A stretch of DNA of 64,000 bases from a virus. Below the pieces are notes generated by a model. It was not told where the DNA came from. It saw only the letters and a list, made by a program, of their open reading frames with translations, and made no database searches. This document shows, piece after piece, positions 6,527 to 14,504 of the stretch; the first letter of the stretch is position 1, and every line of letters starts with the position of its first letter. The stretch covers positions 1 through 64,000 of the IMG/VR virus record IMGVR_UViG_3300047678_000276; one strand, 5' to 3'. Made by a program: the position numbers and the translations under genes.

Positions 6527-6875
6527 AAGAAACCACTTGATTATATTCTCTTATGCCTCCTTCACTTTCTCCATCCAGGTGTTTATAGATTATCAAATAA
6601 GTTTTGCCGACATTCTTTTTAACAGTTTTATTTATTCCGCCGATGACCTGGTCTGTTGCTTCTTCATCCCAGAATTCTTTTTCGAATTCTTTTGTGATGT
6701 TCTGGTTAATAAGCGTTACAAGACTCAAGGTGTCCCCTAGTTTGTTTTTGAATGTCATGTCGCTACCTGCAAGATCCCATTCAACTGCACCTATGTAAGT
6801 GCATGTGCAGGTGTAACTCTGAGATAAGACATTGAGACTTATCAGGGAGAGTATTATAGAGAGGAGTTTTTTCAT
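6510..6875 (-). CDS. Secreted or periplasmic hypothetical protein, 121 aa
   Basis: Begins with a typical signal peptide (MKKLLSIILSLISLNVLSQS, likely cut after Ser-Gln-Ser). The mature part has CTCTY near the new N-terminus and no known domain. One base separates it from the upstream gene's stop. An exported phage protein could act in lysis or superinfection exclusion, but nothing shows which. Confidence 0.75.
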   Translation of the reverse strand: MKKLLSIILSLISLNVLSQSYTCTCTYIGAVEWDLAGSDMTFKNKLGDTLSLVTLINQNITKEFEKEFWDEEATDQVIGGINKTVKKNVGKTYLIIYKHLDGESEGGIREYNQVVSFVTSP

Positions 6876-6876
6876 T

Positions 6877-7260
6877 TTATATTCCTCTTAGTGCTTGTTC
6901 AACTGTGCATCCATATTCTTTATCTGTTTGGATATCTTTTATCTTAACAGCATACTTTGGTTTATTGATATTAAATCCAATAACTTCATAAACCTTTCCG
7001 TTGATGGTTGTTGTGGACCCAACGATATCTTCTGGCAATCCAAGCAACTTTGCATGCATTGCATTCTTTTCTTTAACCAAAGGGTTGTCCTCGCTTGTTG
7101 ATAGGACAATTCTTAGCTTACCTGTAGCTTCTAGATCTGAGTAGGTGATACCTTCAAGCTTCATTGACTCAAGACCTAAATCTTTGGCCACAGATACTAA
7201 TGCTTCATTTACTTTTTGGCGCATGAGGCGCAGGAATTCTTTATCGTCTAATTTGTTCAT
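6877..7260 (-). CDS. Hypothetical protein, 127 aa
   Basis: Start chosen at MNKLDDKEFLRLMRQ because the class A promoter (7280-7310) lies just upstream. An ORF extension to 7329 would overlap that promoter. C-terminal half has KVYEVIGFNINKPKYAVKIKDIQTDKEYGCTVEQA, beta-rich and suggestive of a small RNA/DNA-binding or KOW-like domain, unproven. Confidence 0.75.
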   Translation of the reverse strand: MNKLDDKEFLRLMRQKVNEALVSVAKDLGLESMKLEGITYSDLEATGKLRIVLSTSEDNPLVKEKNAMHAKLLGLPEDIVGSTTTINGKVYEVIGFNINKPKYAVKIKDIQTDKEYGCTVEQALRGI

Positions 7261-7346
7261 GTTTGTTTGTTTTATATTAGAATAGAAAATAATTAGGGAG
7301 AACTTAAAAAAAAGAGGGAGAATTTTCATCCCCCTCTTTTATATCT

Positions 7347-8297
7347 TTAAAGAGCCAATAACATTTCAGTTGCCTTGCTTGCAATCTTTGTGCTCTCACC
7401 TTCAATCAAGTTAACGAACTTTGAAGTTTGGCTTCTGTAGTTCTTCTCATGATCTAAGTAGTGAGTGATACCATTAATAACACCCCAAGCAGTTCCAAGA
7501 ATGTTTTCTTGACCAACACCTTCGCCATAAGAGCGCATAACAGCCTCATGGATGTTCTTCATGCGAGTACTATCTTCTTTCTCACTTTTAAATAACTCCT
7601 CAACCAGAGCCTTTACTTGTGTATCAGTAACCACTTTCTTTGCAAGCACATTGAAGCATTGATTTAATTCTTCAGTGTATTTGTGAGCAATCCCAAGAAC
7701 ATTGTGAGCTTCTTCAAGCTTCACCATAACGCTTGAACTGTGGCGTACAGCAACTTTGCTGATGGTATCTTTCAATGCCATGTTTAAAGTATTATTGCAT
7801 ACAACTCTCACAGGAGTAACAGCTGCAATAATTGATCCGCTTCCATCGTGTGATGAAGTAAGAAGTACATATACTTCTGTCAAGTCATCTGTCCCTGCGA
7901 TGCGAATCATGTCAGGCATTTTTGCTGTGATAAAGATACGTTCACCTTTACCTAGAACTCCTGCAGTTTCATACATTGCGTAGTCTGCACCTACGATTGA
8001 ATCAAAGAAACCGAATGCTTCTTTATTCTGAACGATTGTATAACCTTTACCCAAACGTCCGCCTAATATGTCCCCTGTATCAGTTCTATGAACCGAGAAC
8101 GAACCAGGTGATTCAACAAACTTTCCGTCTATTAAGGCGTAGTTTGGAACTTTGGCCACCTCATAATCGAGGTTTGCGAGTTTGATAGCTTCTTCAGCTG
8201 TCATTGCGCCGTTGACGATCTGACCTAGACCGTGCCATGCTTTTTGAGTGCTTGCGAATGAAGCGACTCCTTTTCTGATTTCGATGTTGTGTGCCAT
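7347..8297 (-). CDS. DUF932 phage/plasmid-like protein
   Basis: 316 residues with the family's signatures: AWHGLGQIV near the N-terminus, LTSSHDGSGSI in the middle, TPVRVVCNNTLNMAL, and a C-terminal SYGEGVGQENILGTAWGVINGITHYLDH. This full-length DUF932 (TIGR03299-type) family is widespread in phages and plasmids and its biochemical role is unknown. It has tandem promoters: class A at 8325-8358 and class B at 8383-8413 with a 12-bp palindrome between them, implying strong, two-step control. Confidence 0.92.
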   Translation of the reverse strand: MAHNIEIRKGVASFASTQKAWHGLGQIVNGAMTAEEAIKLANLDYEVAKVPNYALIDGKFVESPGSFSVHRTDTGDILGGRLGKGYTIVQNKEAFGFFDSIVGADYAMYETAGVLGKGERIFITAKMPDMIRIAGTDDLTEVYVLLTSSHDGSGSIIAAVTPVRVVCNNTLNMALKDTISKVAVRHSSSVMVKLEEAHNVLGIAHKYTEELNQCFNVLAKKVVTDTQVKALVEELFKSEKEDSTRMKNIHEAVMRSYGEGVGQENILGTAWGVINGITHYLDHEKNYRSQTSKFVNLIEGESTKIASKATEMLLAL

Positions 8298-8324
8298 TTT
8301 CTCTTTTTTTATTTGGTTTATATT

Positions 8325-8413
8325 ATGATAGAATTAAAACTCTTGGAAACTTAAAAACTTTTTTTGGAGTTTTATTGCAATAATTATACGGATGAGGAAC
8401 AGAAAAGTTACAG
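8325..8413 (-). promoter_or_regulatory. Tandem class A and class B promoters with palindrome
   Basis: Class A (8325-8358) is proximal, class B TGTAAC-16-CGTATAAT (8383-8413) distal. The perfect palindrome TTATTGCAATAA (8372-8383) abuts the class B -10 box. The same arrangement recurs at 52911-53003. Confidence 0.75.
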
Positions 8414-8443
8414 CTTCGCTCGGATAAATCCACAACAATAAAC

Positions 8444-8486
8444 TTTTTAAGTTTTGATCAGGATGTTTCTATTGGTTGGCGCTATA
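8444..8486 (+). promoter_or_regulatory. Orphan class A element with GGTTGGC extension
   Basis: TTTTTAAGTT then TTTCTATTGGTTGGCGCTATA, plus strand, pointing into the terminator at 8504-8536 with no gene between. Confidence 0.6.
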
Positions 8487-8503
8487 GGAAAAATACGGCA
8501 AAA

Positions 8504-8536
8504 AAAAGAGGAGACTATTTCTAATCTCCTCTTTGT
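8504..8536. terminator. Bidirectional terminator
   Basis: GAGGAGA-ctatttctaa-TCTCCTC with A-run on the left and short T-run on the right. It ends the minus-strand tRNA transcript and could end an orphan plus-strand RNA. Confidence 0.75.
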
Positions 8537-8609
8537 GGACCAGCCTGGGCTCGAACCAGGGACCCTCAGATTATGAGTCTGATGCTCTAACCAACTGAGC
8601 TACAAGTCC
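8536..8609 (-). tRNA. tRNA-Met(CAT)
   Basis: Cloverleaf with acceptor GGACTTG/CTGGTCC, D-arm GCTC/GAGC, anticodon stem CAGA-CTCATAA-TCTG giving anticodon CAT, and TTCGAGC T-loop. No CCA is encoded. Elongator Met is most likely, though a lysidine-modified Ile tRNA also has CAT. Transcribed with the Arg tRNA upstream. Confidence 0.92.
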
Positions 8610-8745
8610 GATTGAAGGCCTGGACTTTACAAAAATAAGCGGAGTGTTTCATCACTACTCGTATCGTTGTACCTTCTGATTAACTTTATTTTTCTGATGC
8701 TAGGTGCAGCTTATTCACCTCTTGACCAGCGATATGGCTGATCTG

Positions 8746-8819
8746 TAGTCCCGATGCGATTCGAACGCATGGCCGCAGGTTTAGAAAACCTGTGCTCTAT
8801 CCAGCTGAGCTACGGAACC
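8746..8819 (-). tRNA. tRNA-Arg(TCT)
   Basis: Acceptor GGTTCCG/CGGGACT, anticodon stem CAGGT-TTTCTAA-ACCTG giving TCT, T-arm ATGCG-TTCGAAT-CGCAT. Reads AGA codons, which suit an AT-rich phage. A possible promoter lies directly upstream (8820-8850). The 136 bases between this tRNA and tRNA-Met contain an AGGTG/CACCT hairpin but no further tRNA. Confidence 0.92.
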
Positions 8820-8844
8820 ATATGATAAATATACGAAAAGTTTT

Positions 8845-9198
8845 TTAGATCAAACCACCGTCAAGTAATTTCTTTTCGAGTTTTTTAATTTGTTTTTCTC
8901 TGTTGGAGATATCTCTTTTAAATTTGTCATACTCCTCTTCTTCCATACCATCATGAAGCTCTGATTCAATGAGATAAATTTCTCTCTTGCCTTCTGCGAT
9001 TGTATTTAAAATCATTTCTCTCTCTGTGGCAACCGATTCTTTTTTGGTATCATATAAACCAGCAAGATATTTTTTGGCCTCGTCGATCATATCATGACTC
9101 CAAACCATATTATCGCTAACAATAACCTCTGCATCTATTGGCCACAAGCCAACTGATGGATCTCCAGGAGAATGTATAAAGAATGTAATTTTTGCCAT
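8845..9198 (-). CDS. Hypothetical coiled-coil protein, 117 aa
   Basis: N-terminal half MAKITFFIHSPGDPSVGLWPIDAEVIV, then a long charged helix ISNREKQIKKLEKKLLDGG likely to form a coiled coil. Start ATG overlaps the last base of the upstream gene, so the pair is translationally coupled. Confidence 0.75.
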   Translation of the reverse strand: MAKITFFIHSPGDPSVGLWPIDAEVIVSDNMVWSHDMIDEAKKYLAGLYDTKKESVATEREMILNTIAEGKREIYLIESELHDGMEEEEYDKFKRDISNREKQIKKLEKKLLDGGLI

Positions 9199-9494
9199 TA
9201 TTTTATTTCGTCAAAGTAAAATGTTAAAACACGATTTTTTCCTGTTATTAAATTAGCGTATGTATCACCCATTTCAAATATAGCCCCTTTATTAATTAAA
9301 GTCTTTGCTCGTTTAAGTCGCTTAATAATAAGTGCATCATTAACCTCCGAGCGTTGTGCTGTGCTATATGATGATGTAACATATTCGCCACCGCATCCAC
9401 ATCTACAACCTTCTTTACCGCTATATACAGTTGAAATGTCTTTGATTGAAGCTTTTAAGAAATCTTCTTTTGATTTGATATTTGACGTTTTCAT
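9198..9494 (-). CDS. Hypothetical protein with Cys/Gly-rich knuckle, 98 aa
   Basis: Contains EGCRCGCGGEYV near residues 31-42, a possible one-sided zinc knuckle, followed by a helical ALIIKRLKRAKTLINKG segment. Tandem class A (9508-9538) and class B (9539-9568) promoters precede it, as for the DUF932 gene. Confidence 0.75.
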   Translation of the reverse strand: MKTSNIKSKEDFLKASIKDISTVYSGKEGCRCGCGGEYVTSSYSTAQRSEVNDALIIKRLKRAKTLINKGAIFEMGDTYANLITGKNRVLTFYFDEIK

Positions 9495-9507
9495 TTGCGT
9501 TTTATTT

Positions 9508-9568
9508 AATAGAAATAAAGTTCATAGGAACTTAAAAGATTATACGTTTAATTTCAGGAAATGTTACA
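9508..9568 (-). promoter_or_regulatory. Tandem class A and class B promoters
   Basis: Class A -35/-10 at 9508-9538, directly followed upstream by class B TGTAAC-16-CGTATAATC at 9539-9568. Confidence 0.7.
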
Positions 9569-9582
9569 CCAGCGCAAAAGAA

Positions 9583-9661
9583 AAGCCCTAGGTGGCAACC
9601 CAGGGCTCTCTTAGACTTGGCAAAGTCTGCGTAAATATTAAACAAACGATTATAGCATTTA
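9583..9661 (-). ncRNA. Candidate short RNA with own promoter and terminator
   Basis: A full class B promoter (9668-9697) has no gene behind it. Within 80 bases come an AGACTT/AAGTCT hairpin and a strong terminator AGCCCT-GGGT...ACC-AGGGCT followed by TTTTCTTTT. This is the clearest promoter-hairpin-terminator unit without an ORF in the left third. Confidence 0.6.
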
Positions 9662-9667
9662 CACTAC

Positions 9668-9697
9668 ATTATACGTTTGGCGTTTAAAAAAGTTACA
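9668..9697 (-). promoter_or_regulatory. Class B promoter (orphan)
   Basis: Minus strand TTGTAAC, 16 bp, CGTATAATG. It drives the candidate short RNA at 9583-9661. Confidence 0.7.
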
Positions 9698-9720
9698 ACT
9701 TCGTTGGGATAAATCCACAA

Positions 9721-10374
9721 TTATTTTTGGCTCTTCTCCTTAATCTTGTCCCTAACAGCTGCAGCCCAAATCCATTCTTCATCCTGTTCAGCCTTAATTC
9801 TCTCAGCCTCAAGTTCTTCTAAGGTCATTGTGTCGAGCATTTCCTGTTTAGTTACTTGTTTTCCTTTAAACTCTTTTTGAGAATTTAACATGCTGGTTAG
9901 GAGTTTATTTCTTAATTCGTGTAATTCATTTAGGTTAGAAAAATCCCCTTTGAACATTGATTCTCCTGTTCCGCCGTTTGTTAGATCTATAATATTGATT
10001 GAACCTTTTATATCTTGTCCTGCTGGACCTGACATATTTCTCAGGAAATCTAGAGGAGAAGCTGGCATTGGTGATTTTGGTTTTAACAGAACAATAACAG
10101 CTTCGCCGATTGTTTGAAGCTTTTGTTTTATTTCTACAGATATAACTATAATGGCCATTAGAAATAATAAAGCTAAGCCCCCAGTAAGTTCCACAGCATC
10201 TATTGCTTGTAAGTCATAAGTGGTGAATAATGATTGGCCTAATTTAATTAATCCTGTTAGTGTAAAACCAACAGCTACAACAATCATTATTAGTATTGCT
10301 ATAGATTTAAAAAATAAGCTTATTTTACTGCCAGCAGTTTCTTTTTTTTCAGGAGCATCAAATTTTATATCCAT
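9721..10374 (-). CDS. Membrane protein with C-terminal UVR-like motif, 217 aa
   Basis: Two hydrophobic helices (about residues 22-45, SIAILIMIVVAVGFTLTGLI, and 65-88, GGLALLFLMAIIVISV) anchor it in the inner membrane. The cytoplasmic part ends in ELEAERIKAEQDEEWIWAAAVRDKIKE, which fits the UvrB/UvrC interaction motif (UVR; AAxxRD core). It may tether a nuclease or Clp-type adaptor at the membrane, which is an inference. A host-type promoter with TATCTTTG lies at 10392-10426. Confidence 0.75.
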   Translation of the reverse strand: MDIKFDAPEKKETAGSKISLFFKSIAILIMIVVAVGFTLTGLIKLGQSLFTTYDLQAIDAVELTGGLALLFLMAIIVISVEIKQKLQTIGEAVIVLLKPKSPMPASPLDFLRNMSGPAGQDIKGSINIIDLTNGGTGESMFKGDFSNLNELHELRNKLLTSMLNSQKEFKGKQVTKQEMLDTMTLEELEAERIKAEQDEEWIWAAAVRDKIKEKSQK

Positions 10375-10391
10375 GGTTTAATGAGATTTTA

Positions 10392-10426
10392 AACAAAGAT
10401 AATAATTTAAAAATAAAAAAACAAGA
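10392..10426 (-). promoter_or_regulatory. Class C host sigma-A-type promoter
   Basis: Minus strand TTG, 20 bp, TATCTTTG, immediately upstream of the membrane-protein gene. Confidence 0.6.
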
Positions 10427-10427
10427 A

Positions 10428-10685
10428 TTATTCTGCTTCGTCTTGAAGTTCGTTATACAGGTCCTGGATGTCTGATTTGATTTGTTTTACCTCATCATCA
10501 TCCCAGGTAACTTCATCTACATAAAACATTAGATCACTAGTTAACTGGAGAACTTCATCAATACTTTCAACACTCTCTATGTCCCTATAGATTGACTCTA
10601 ATGCGTCGTTTAATATTGGATCATCTATCCTAATACAAAGCTCAGAGATCTCATCAAAAATGTTTTTTGCTTCTTTTAGATTCAT
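10428..10685 (-). CDS. Acidic hypothetical protein, 85 aa
   Basis: Strongly acidic and helical throughout (FDEISELCIRIDDPILNDALESIYRDIESVESIDE). It could mimic nucleic acid or serve as an inhibitor, but there is no direct sign. It follows the sigma-factor gene's terminator. Confidence 0.75.
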   Translation of the reverse strand: MNLKEAKNIFDEISELCIRIDDPILNDALESIYRDIESVESIDEVLQLTSDLMFYVDEVTWDDDEVKQIKSDIQDLYNELQDEAE

Positions 10686-10724
10686 ATCAACAGTTGTTGA
10701 AATTTATTCTAAATAGAATGTAAA

Positions 10725-10755
10725 AAAACAAAACCTAGACTTTTGATCTAGGTTC
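10725..10755 (-). terminator. Rho-independent terminator of the sigma gene
   Basis: Minus strand AACCTAGATC-AAAA-GTCTAGGTT followed by TTGTTTTTTT. Confidence 0.8.
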
Positions 10756-10767
10756 GTTAATTATTCT

Positions 10768-11427
10768 TTATGAGTTGAAAGAGAAGTCAGGAGTTTTTCT
10801 CGTAATGAATTCCTGAATTTCTGCCCGTCCACGATTCACGTATGCTTTAATACTTCCTTTTGGTAAGCCCGTCATCTCAACAATTTTATCGTAATCCAAA
10901 TCCTCTAAGTAGCGTAATTTAATTACTTCACGAACAGTTTTGTTTTTGATTGATTCGATTGCGTTAAGAACCATTTCAGCACGCTCTTGTTTTACAATAT
11001 CAGCAAACCCATTGCCCATGTTTGATTTGTCCGCAATTTGGAAACTGAATGTGCTGTCATCTGTATTGTCTCCGTTTTTTACGTTAAGTTCTTCAATACT
11101 TAATACCTCATACTTTTCAGCACGTTTGTAATCAATTAAGCGATTGTTTGCGATTGTATAAATCCAAGTAGACAATGCCGCCTCATTTGGATTGTAAGAT
11201 TCGAAATTAAGATGAATCTTTGTAAAGATATCCATCATTAAATCTTTTGCCACTTCTGTGTTGTAGCGTACACCCATGGACATTTTTTGAAGAACTCCTG
11301 GTTTAAACTTTGCAAATAGCTTTGCAAATGCTGCTTGCTTTTCAGATTCAGAACCTGATTTTATAATTAATGCCAAGACTTTGTCTTGGTCAATTGCTGA
11401 TGTTACTTCTGCTTTTGCGTTTTTCAT
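10768..11427 (-). CDS. Phage-encoded ECF-type RNA polymerase sigma factor
   Basis: 219 residues with two sigma-70 domains. Region 2 spans about residues 30-103 (LMMDIFTKIHLNFESYNPNEAALSTWIYTIANNRLIDYKR). Region 4 spans about 150-205, with a helix-turn-helix LDYDKIVEMTGLPKGSIKAYVNRGRAEI. There is no region 1.1 or 3, as in ECF factors. Its own upstream region has a class B ECF-like promoter (TTGTAAC-16-CGTATAAC) interlocked with a class A promoter, suggesting it redirects host RNA polymerase to class B genes and autoregulates. A terminator follows. Confidence 0.92.
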   Translation of the reverse strand: MKNAKAEVTSAIDQDKVLALIIKSGSESEKQAAFAKLFAKFKPGVLQKMSMGVRYNTEVAKDLMMDIFTKIHLNFESYNPNEAALSTWIYTIANNRLIDYKRAEKYEVLSIEELNVKNGDNTDDSTFSFQIADKSNMGNGFADIVKQERAEMVLNAIESIKNKTVREVIKLRYLEDLDYDKIVEMTGLPKGSIKAYVNRGRAEIQEFITRKTPDFSFNS

Positions 11428-11448
11428 GTTATTTGCGTTTTAGATTAT

Positions 11449-11490
11449 GTTATACGTTAATAGATTCAAAAAGTTACAAAACTTAAAAAC
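11449..11490 (-). promoter_or_regulatory. Interlocked class A and class B promoters of the sigma gene
   Basis: Class B TTGTAAC-16-CGTATAAC overlaps a class A TTTTTAAGTT ... ATCTATT in the same bases, so only one polymerase form can bind at a time. Confidence 0.65.
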
Positions 11491-11788
11491 TATTTTTTCC
11501 TTTCGGCGTTGGATCTACTTTCGGCCCAGGAACATTCCAGGGACTATCCTCATCAGGATCCTGTTGCGGGATAATTTCAGGTTTTGGCACAGTACTGGGA
11601 CCTGGTTTAACCAGCGGCTCTGGAGCAACCAACGGTTCAAAGCTCGTTTTAAATTTAAACTGTTTTAGATTTAAAAACCCCTTTTTTGTTTCACTGGTTA
11701 CTGGTGAAATCACTGGAGCTGCCAGCAGCTTTATTCTATTTTTTCTCATTTTAAATTTAAACTGTTTTAGATTTAAATTACCTTCCAT
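11483..11788 (-). CDS. Proline-rich repeat protein, 101 aa, doubtful
   Basis: Basic N-terminus with two LNLKQFKFK copies produced by a 29-bp DNA repeat, then a Pro-rich tail (EPLVAPEPLVKPGPSTVPKPEIIPQQDPDED). Could be a flexible structural linker. A start at MRKNRIKLL, just after the second repeat copy, is equally possible. It sits between the sigma gene and a homing endonuclease. Confidence 0.45.
   Translation of the reverse strand: MEGNLNLKQFKFKMRKNRIKLLAAPVISPVTSETKKGFLNLKQFKFKTSFEPLVAPEPLVKPGPSTVPKPEIIPQQDPDEDSPWNVPGPKVDPTPKGKNSF
11647..11778 (-). repeat. 29-bp direct repeat, two copies
   Basis: The sequence TTAAATTTAAACTGTTTTAG with flanks is present at about 11647-11675 and 11750-11778, identical over 29 bases. 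The rightmost copy leads directly into an ATG on the minus strand. Confidence 0.7.
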
Positions 11789-11798
11789 ACCTGCAGCT

Positions 11799-12722
11799 TT
11801 ATCTTGGCGGCTTTCTAGTTAATAATTGTATTTGGTCATCTACAACATCTTTAATGTCTTGGTTATATTTTATTCTAATTAATTTAATTTTATGTTTTTT
11901 ACAAAATTTAGTTTTAAATTTATCATTCTTTTGTGTTGTTTTAAAACCTTCTTCTCCACCAAACCAATCGACAATTTTATAATGTTGTTCCCCATCAAAT
12001 TCTATACACACATTAAGTGTTGGTAAATAAAAATCAAATGGTAAATAATTTTTTATTTTACACTGACCAAATGTTTTCTGTGTCTCAAATATAATGTTAT
12101 TTTTCGAAAGTATATTAGCTATTTCTCGCTCTCCTTTAGATTCTCTACATCTACCACATCCTTTTCCAGCCCAGTGTGCGTTTGGAGTTTGTTTAAATTC
12201 GCCATGTTCAGGGCAAAGAATAACAACCTGATCTCTACTATGTTTATATTCCACTAAAGAATAATCATATTTATTACCATGTATGTTTTTAGCTTTTTTA
12301 ATAAATTCAAAAGTATTATATGTTTTTTTGTTTGAGGTTGTTTCTATTCCGCACAAAAAACAACCATTGCTATTCATATGCCTATCAGGTGTTTGTTCAA
12401 ATTCGCCATGTTTTGAGCATATGATTTTTACTTTATTAAAAACTCCAGCATAGTTTACTAAAGAATAATTGTATCTGTTGTTATGTATTTTATTAGCTCT
12501 GTTAATAAACTCTATTGTATTCATTTTATAACCAGAACATGCTGGGCATTTTCTTCCTTTAAAGTGTTTACAAGGAGGAATCCAAAAACTCCCATGCACA
12601 GGACAAATTATTTCTACCAATTGTTGATTATCCTTATATTCAACTTTTGAGTAATCGTATGTTTCACCATGTACTATTACACTTTTATTAATAAATTCTT
12701 CTTTAGTTAATTTTTTTGGCAT
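11799..12722 (-). CDS. DUF723 / Vsr-like homing endonuclease
   Basis: 307 residues. Three repeats of a zinc-ribbon-like unit (HGxxYDYSxVxY ... IxCxxHGxFxQxPxxHxxxxGCxxC) occupy about residues 18-58, 74-118 and 144-190. A PD-(D/E)xK nuclease of Vsr type follows (GEREIANILSKNNIIFETQK, YLPFDFYLPTLNVCIEFDGEQHY, then KTKFCKKHKIKLIRIKY). Such proteins are free-standing or intron-borne homing nucleases. It is preceded by a class D-like TATATTTATAA box. Confidence 0.88.
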   Translation of the reverse strand: MPKKLTKEEFINKSVIVHGETYDYSKVEYKDNQQLVEIICPVHGSFWIPPCKHFKGRKCPACSGYKMNTIEFINRANKIHNNRYNYSLVNYAGVFNKVKIICSKHGEFEQTPDRHMNSNGCFLCGIETTSNKKTYNTFEFIKKAKNIHGNKYDYSLVEYKHSRDQVVILCPEHGEFKQTPNAHWAGKGCGRCRESKGEREIANILSKNNIIFETQKTFGQCKIKNYLPFDFYLPTLNVCIEFDGEQHYKIVDWFGGEEGFKTTQKNDKFKTKFCKKHKIKLIRIKYNQDIKDVVDDQIQLLTRKPPR

Positions 12723-12770
12723 ATTATTTATTATAAATATACAAAAAATTTATTAAAATGAAGAATGGCA

Positions 12771-13835
12771 TTATATTATTTTATAGTAAATTGCTTTTTC
12801 TCTACCTTTTGCCTTGTCATTAATTATAGTTCTAAATAAATCAGTAAGTTCAGAATAAGATAATTTAGTTATTTGCAATATTGCATTAGGTATGAGATGG
12901 CTATCTATGTGTAATACATCTAATAAATCAACCCACAACGTCGGCGACAACAAGTAGTGATAGAATTCATGTTGGTAATTATCCGCCTTGCTATAGTAAT
13001 ACGCCAGCTCTTCTTTAGAATAATGCTTTGGTATACTGTGACAGATCAGATAATCAATAACTCCTTTATTCACCTCATGTAGAAGTGCAGGAAAATTTAT
13101 AGCCTTACAAAGAACGGTTGCTTGAGGTTTTCCAGGCTGGTCAAATTTTATTTCATTAAACCCCTGTGTTAATTGTTGCCCATTTTCAATTGCATTTTGA
13201 ATTCCTTCAGGGTTCATCATCCAAAATTGGAAATTGATTCCTGCTGTGAACTCATCATATAATTCCACCAGCTGTGGATTCATCTCATCCAGTTTATCTT
13301 TGACCAGGTAGTAAACTCCTTTCCAAATATGCATTGAGGATCCATGAACCAGCCCGTTTAAAATAACACGCTTTTGAATCTCATCTCTCATGGTGTTCTT
13401 TTGCTCCAGGCTGAGTTCTAAGAACGGTTCAGGATTATTATCTTGTTCTGTATCTAAATGAATCCTGGGCTCAATGAACGCCTTTAAATCGACATGTTCA
13501 GGAACATCATAAAGGTCTCTGATTATTTCAACTGCTAGGCTCTGGAGATCTGCAACAAATGGTTTCTCTTTTCTGGAGATATATTCGAACAGGCCCATAA
13601 CTTTTAAAAGAACGTCGGAGGGTTTAATCTCATCTCCGAATCGGCGCTGGAATAAATCACAAACTGATTTAAATTCTTGTCCAGCCAGGTATTCAGGTTT
13701 ATAGCTGTATACATTATTTGCATCCAAGGAAAATAGTTTAGCATCTAGTTTCTTTATTATTCCCCTGTTTGGAGTATAAGGAAGATTCTGGATTGTCTTA
13801 GAGAATTCTTTATTGCCTATGTCTATTTTTGCCAT
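12771..13835 (-). CDS. Hypothetical protein, 354 aa
   Basis: One of the larger unknowns on this strand. Mostly helical and soluble, no transmembrane segment. LSLEQKNTMRDEIQKRVILNGLVHGSSMHIWKGVYYLV and IPKHYSKEELAYYYSKADNYQHEFYHYLLSP are the most distinctive stretches, the latter His-rich. The shape recalls phage tail or minor structural proteins, but I recognise no family. A host-type promoter at 13842-13872 overlaps the end of the upstream gene. Confidence 0.85.
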   Translation of the reverse strand: MAKIDIGNKEFSKTIQNLPYTPNRGIIKKLDAKLFSLDANNVYSYKPEYLAGQEFKSVCDLFQRRFGDEIKPSDVLLKVMGLFEYISRKEKPFVADLQSLAVEIIRDLYDVPEHVDLKAFIEPRIHLDTEQDNNPEPFLELSLEQKNTMRDEIQKRVILNGLVHGSSMHIWKGVYYLVKDKLDEMNPQLVELYDEFTAGINFQFWMMNPEGIQNAIENGQQLTQGFNEIKFDQPGKPQATVLCKAINFPALLHEVNKGVIDYLICHSIPKHYSKEELAYYYSKADNYQHEFYHYLLSPTLWVDLLDVLHIDSHLIPNAILQITKLSYSELTDLFRTIINDKAKGREKAIYYKII

Positions 13836-13841
13836 TTCAGC

Positions 13842-13872
13842 AAAGATACGATTTTATTCCTTTAAGCCAAAT
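13842..13872 (-). promoter_or_regulatory. Class C host sigma-A-type promoter
   Basis: Minus strand TTTG, 19 bp, TATCTTTG, ending about 6 bases before the ATG at 13835, so the mRNA would be nearly leaderless. Confidence 0.5.
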
Positions 13873-14351
13873 TTCAATTCTTTATATCCTGCTGGTATTT
13901 CTTTTTCCATAGATATGATGTTGCGAGCCCAAGAGCCGATTAATCCTTTTGGATCTCTGCCTCTGAAATCTCCACCGCCTCCACCGTTTCCTTCTGCTGT
14001 TAACAGGGAGAGAGGATGAATTTGATATCCGTCTTTCTCAGGAGACTTTGATTTATCCACATATTGTTTTGTGGTATGATTCACAACAAACTTATATTTG
14101 CTTGATTGTGCTAAGGTTAAAGCTTTTGGACTTTGAATCTTGAAAGATAATTGTTCTCCTTCTGTTCTTTCTTCATCAGACATTGAATATAAATTATCTT
14201 CAGATCCTTCTTCAGGAGCTGCATAATCACCTGCCCAAACAATTGGTTTTTTATACCAAGCACCGCCAGGGATTAATAATTTCTCAACACAGTGCATGAG
14301 TTTGTTTTTAACGTAGGAGTGTTCCATTAATTTCAGGCCCTCACCTATCAT
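13854..14351 (-). pseudogene. Conserved phage protein gene split by a homing-endonuclease insertion
   Basis: From ATG 14351 the protein reads MIGEGLKLMEHSYVKNKL and continues 165 residues. The same frame stays open upstream without an ATG and encodes GQYYKPCQIENKKAIEWIYSHDVKS (to about 14456). This is the N-terminus expected for this MGQYYKP...YSHD...GLKLMEHS family. The missing ATG-GGA-CAG-TAT-TAT-AAA start lies 868 bases away at 15304-15327, beyond the GIY-YIG gene. The ORF is truncated unless splicing or re-initiation at 14351 rescues it. A class A promoter inside the insertion (about 14505-14552) could drive the remnant. Confidence 0.75.
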
Positions 14352-14440
14352 GAATGATTTACCGTCATCACGTGTGAATTTTGATTTAACATCGTGGCTA
14401 TAGATCCATTCAATAGCTTTTTTGTTTTCGATTTGGCAAG

Positions 14441-14456
14441 GTTTATAATATTGTCC
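14441..14456 (-). repeat. Right-hand partner of a 16-bp direct repeat flanking the insertion
   Basis: GTTTATAATATTGTCC here and GTTTATAATACTGTCC at 15309-15324 differ at one base. They bracket 852 bases containing the GIY-YIG gene. Confidence 0.75.
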
Positions 14457-14504
14457 GATAATTTTAACCCTCTTTTGGATGGGCCCTCATTTTAATTGTT
14501 AAAC

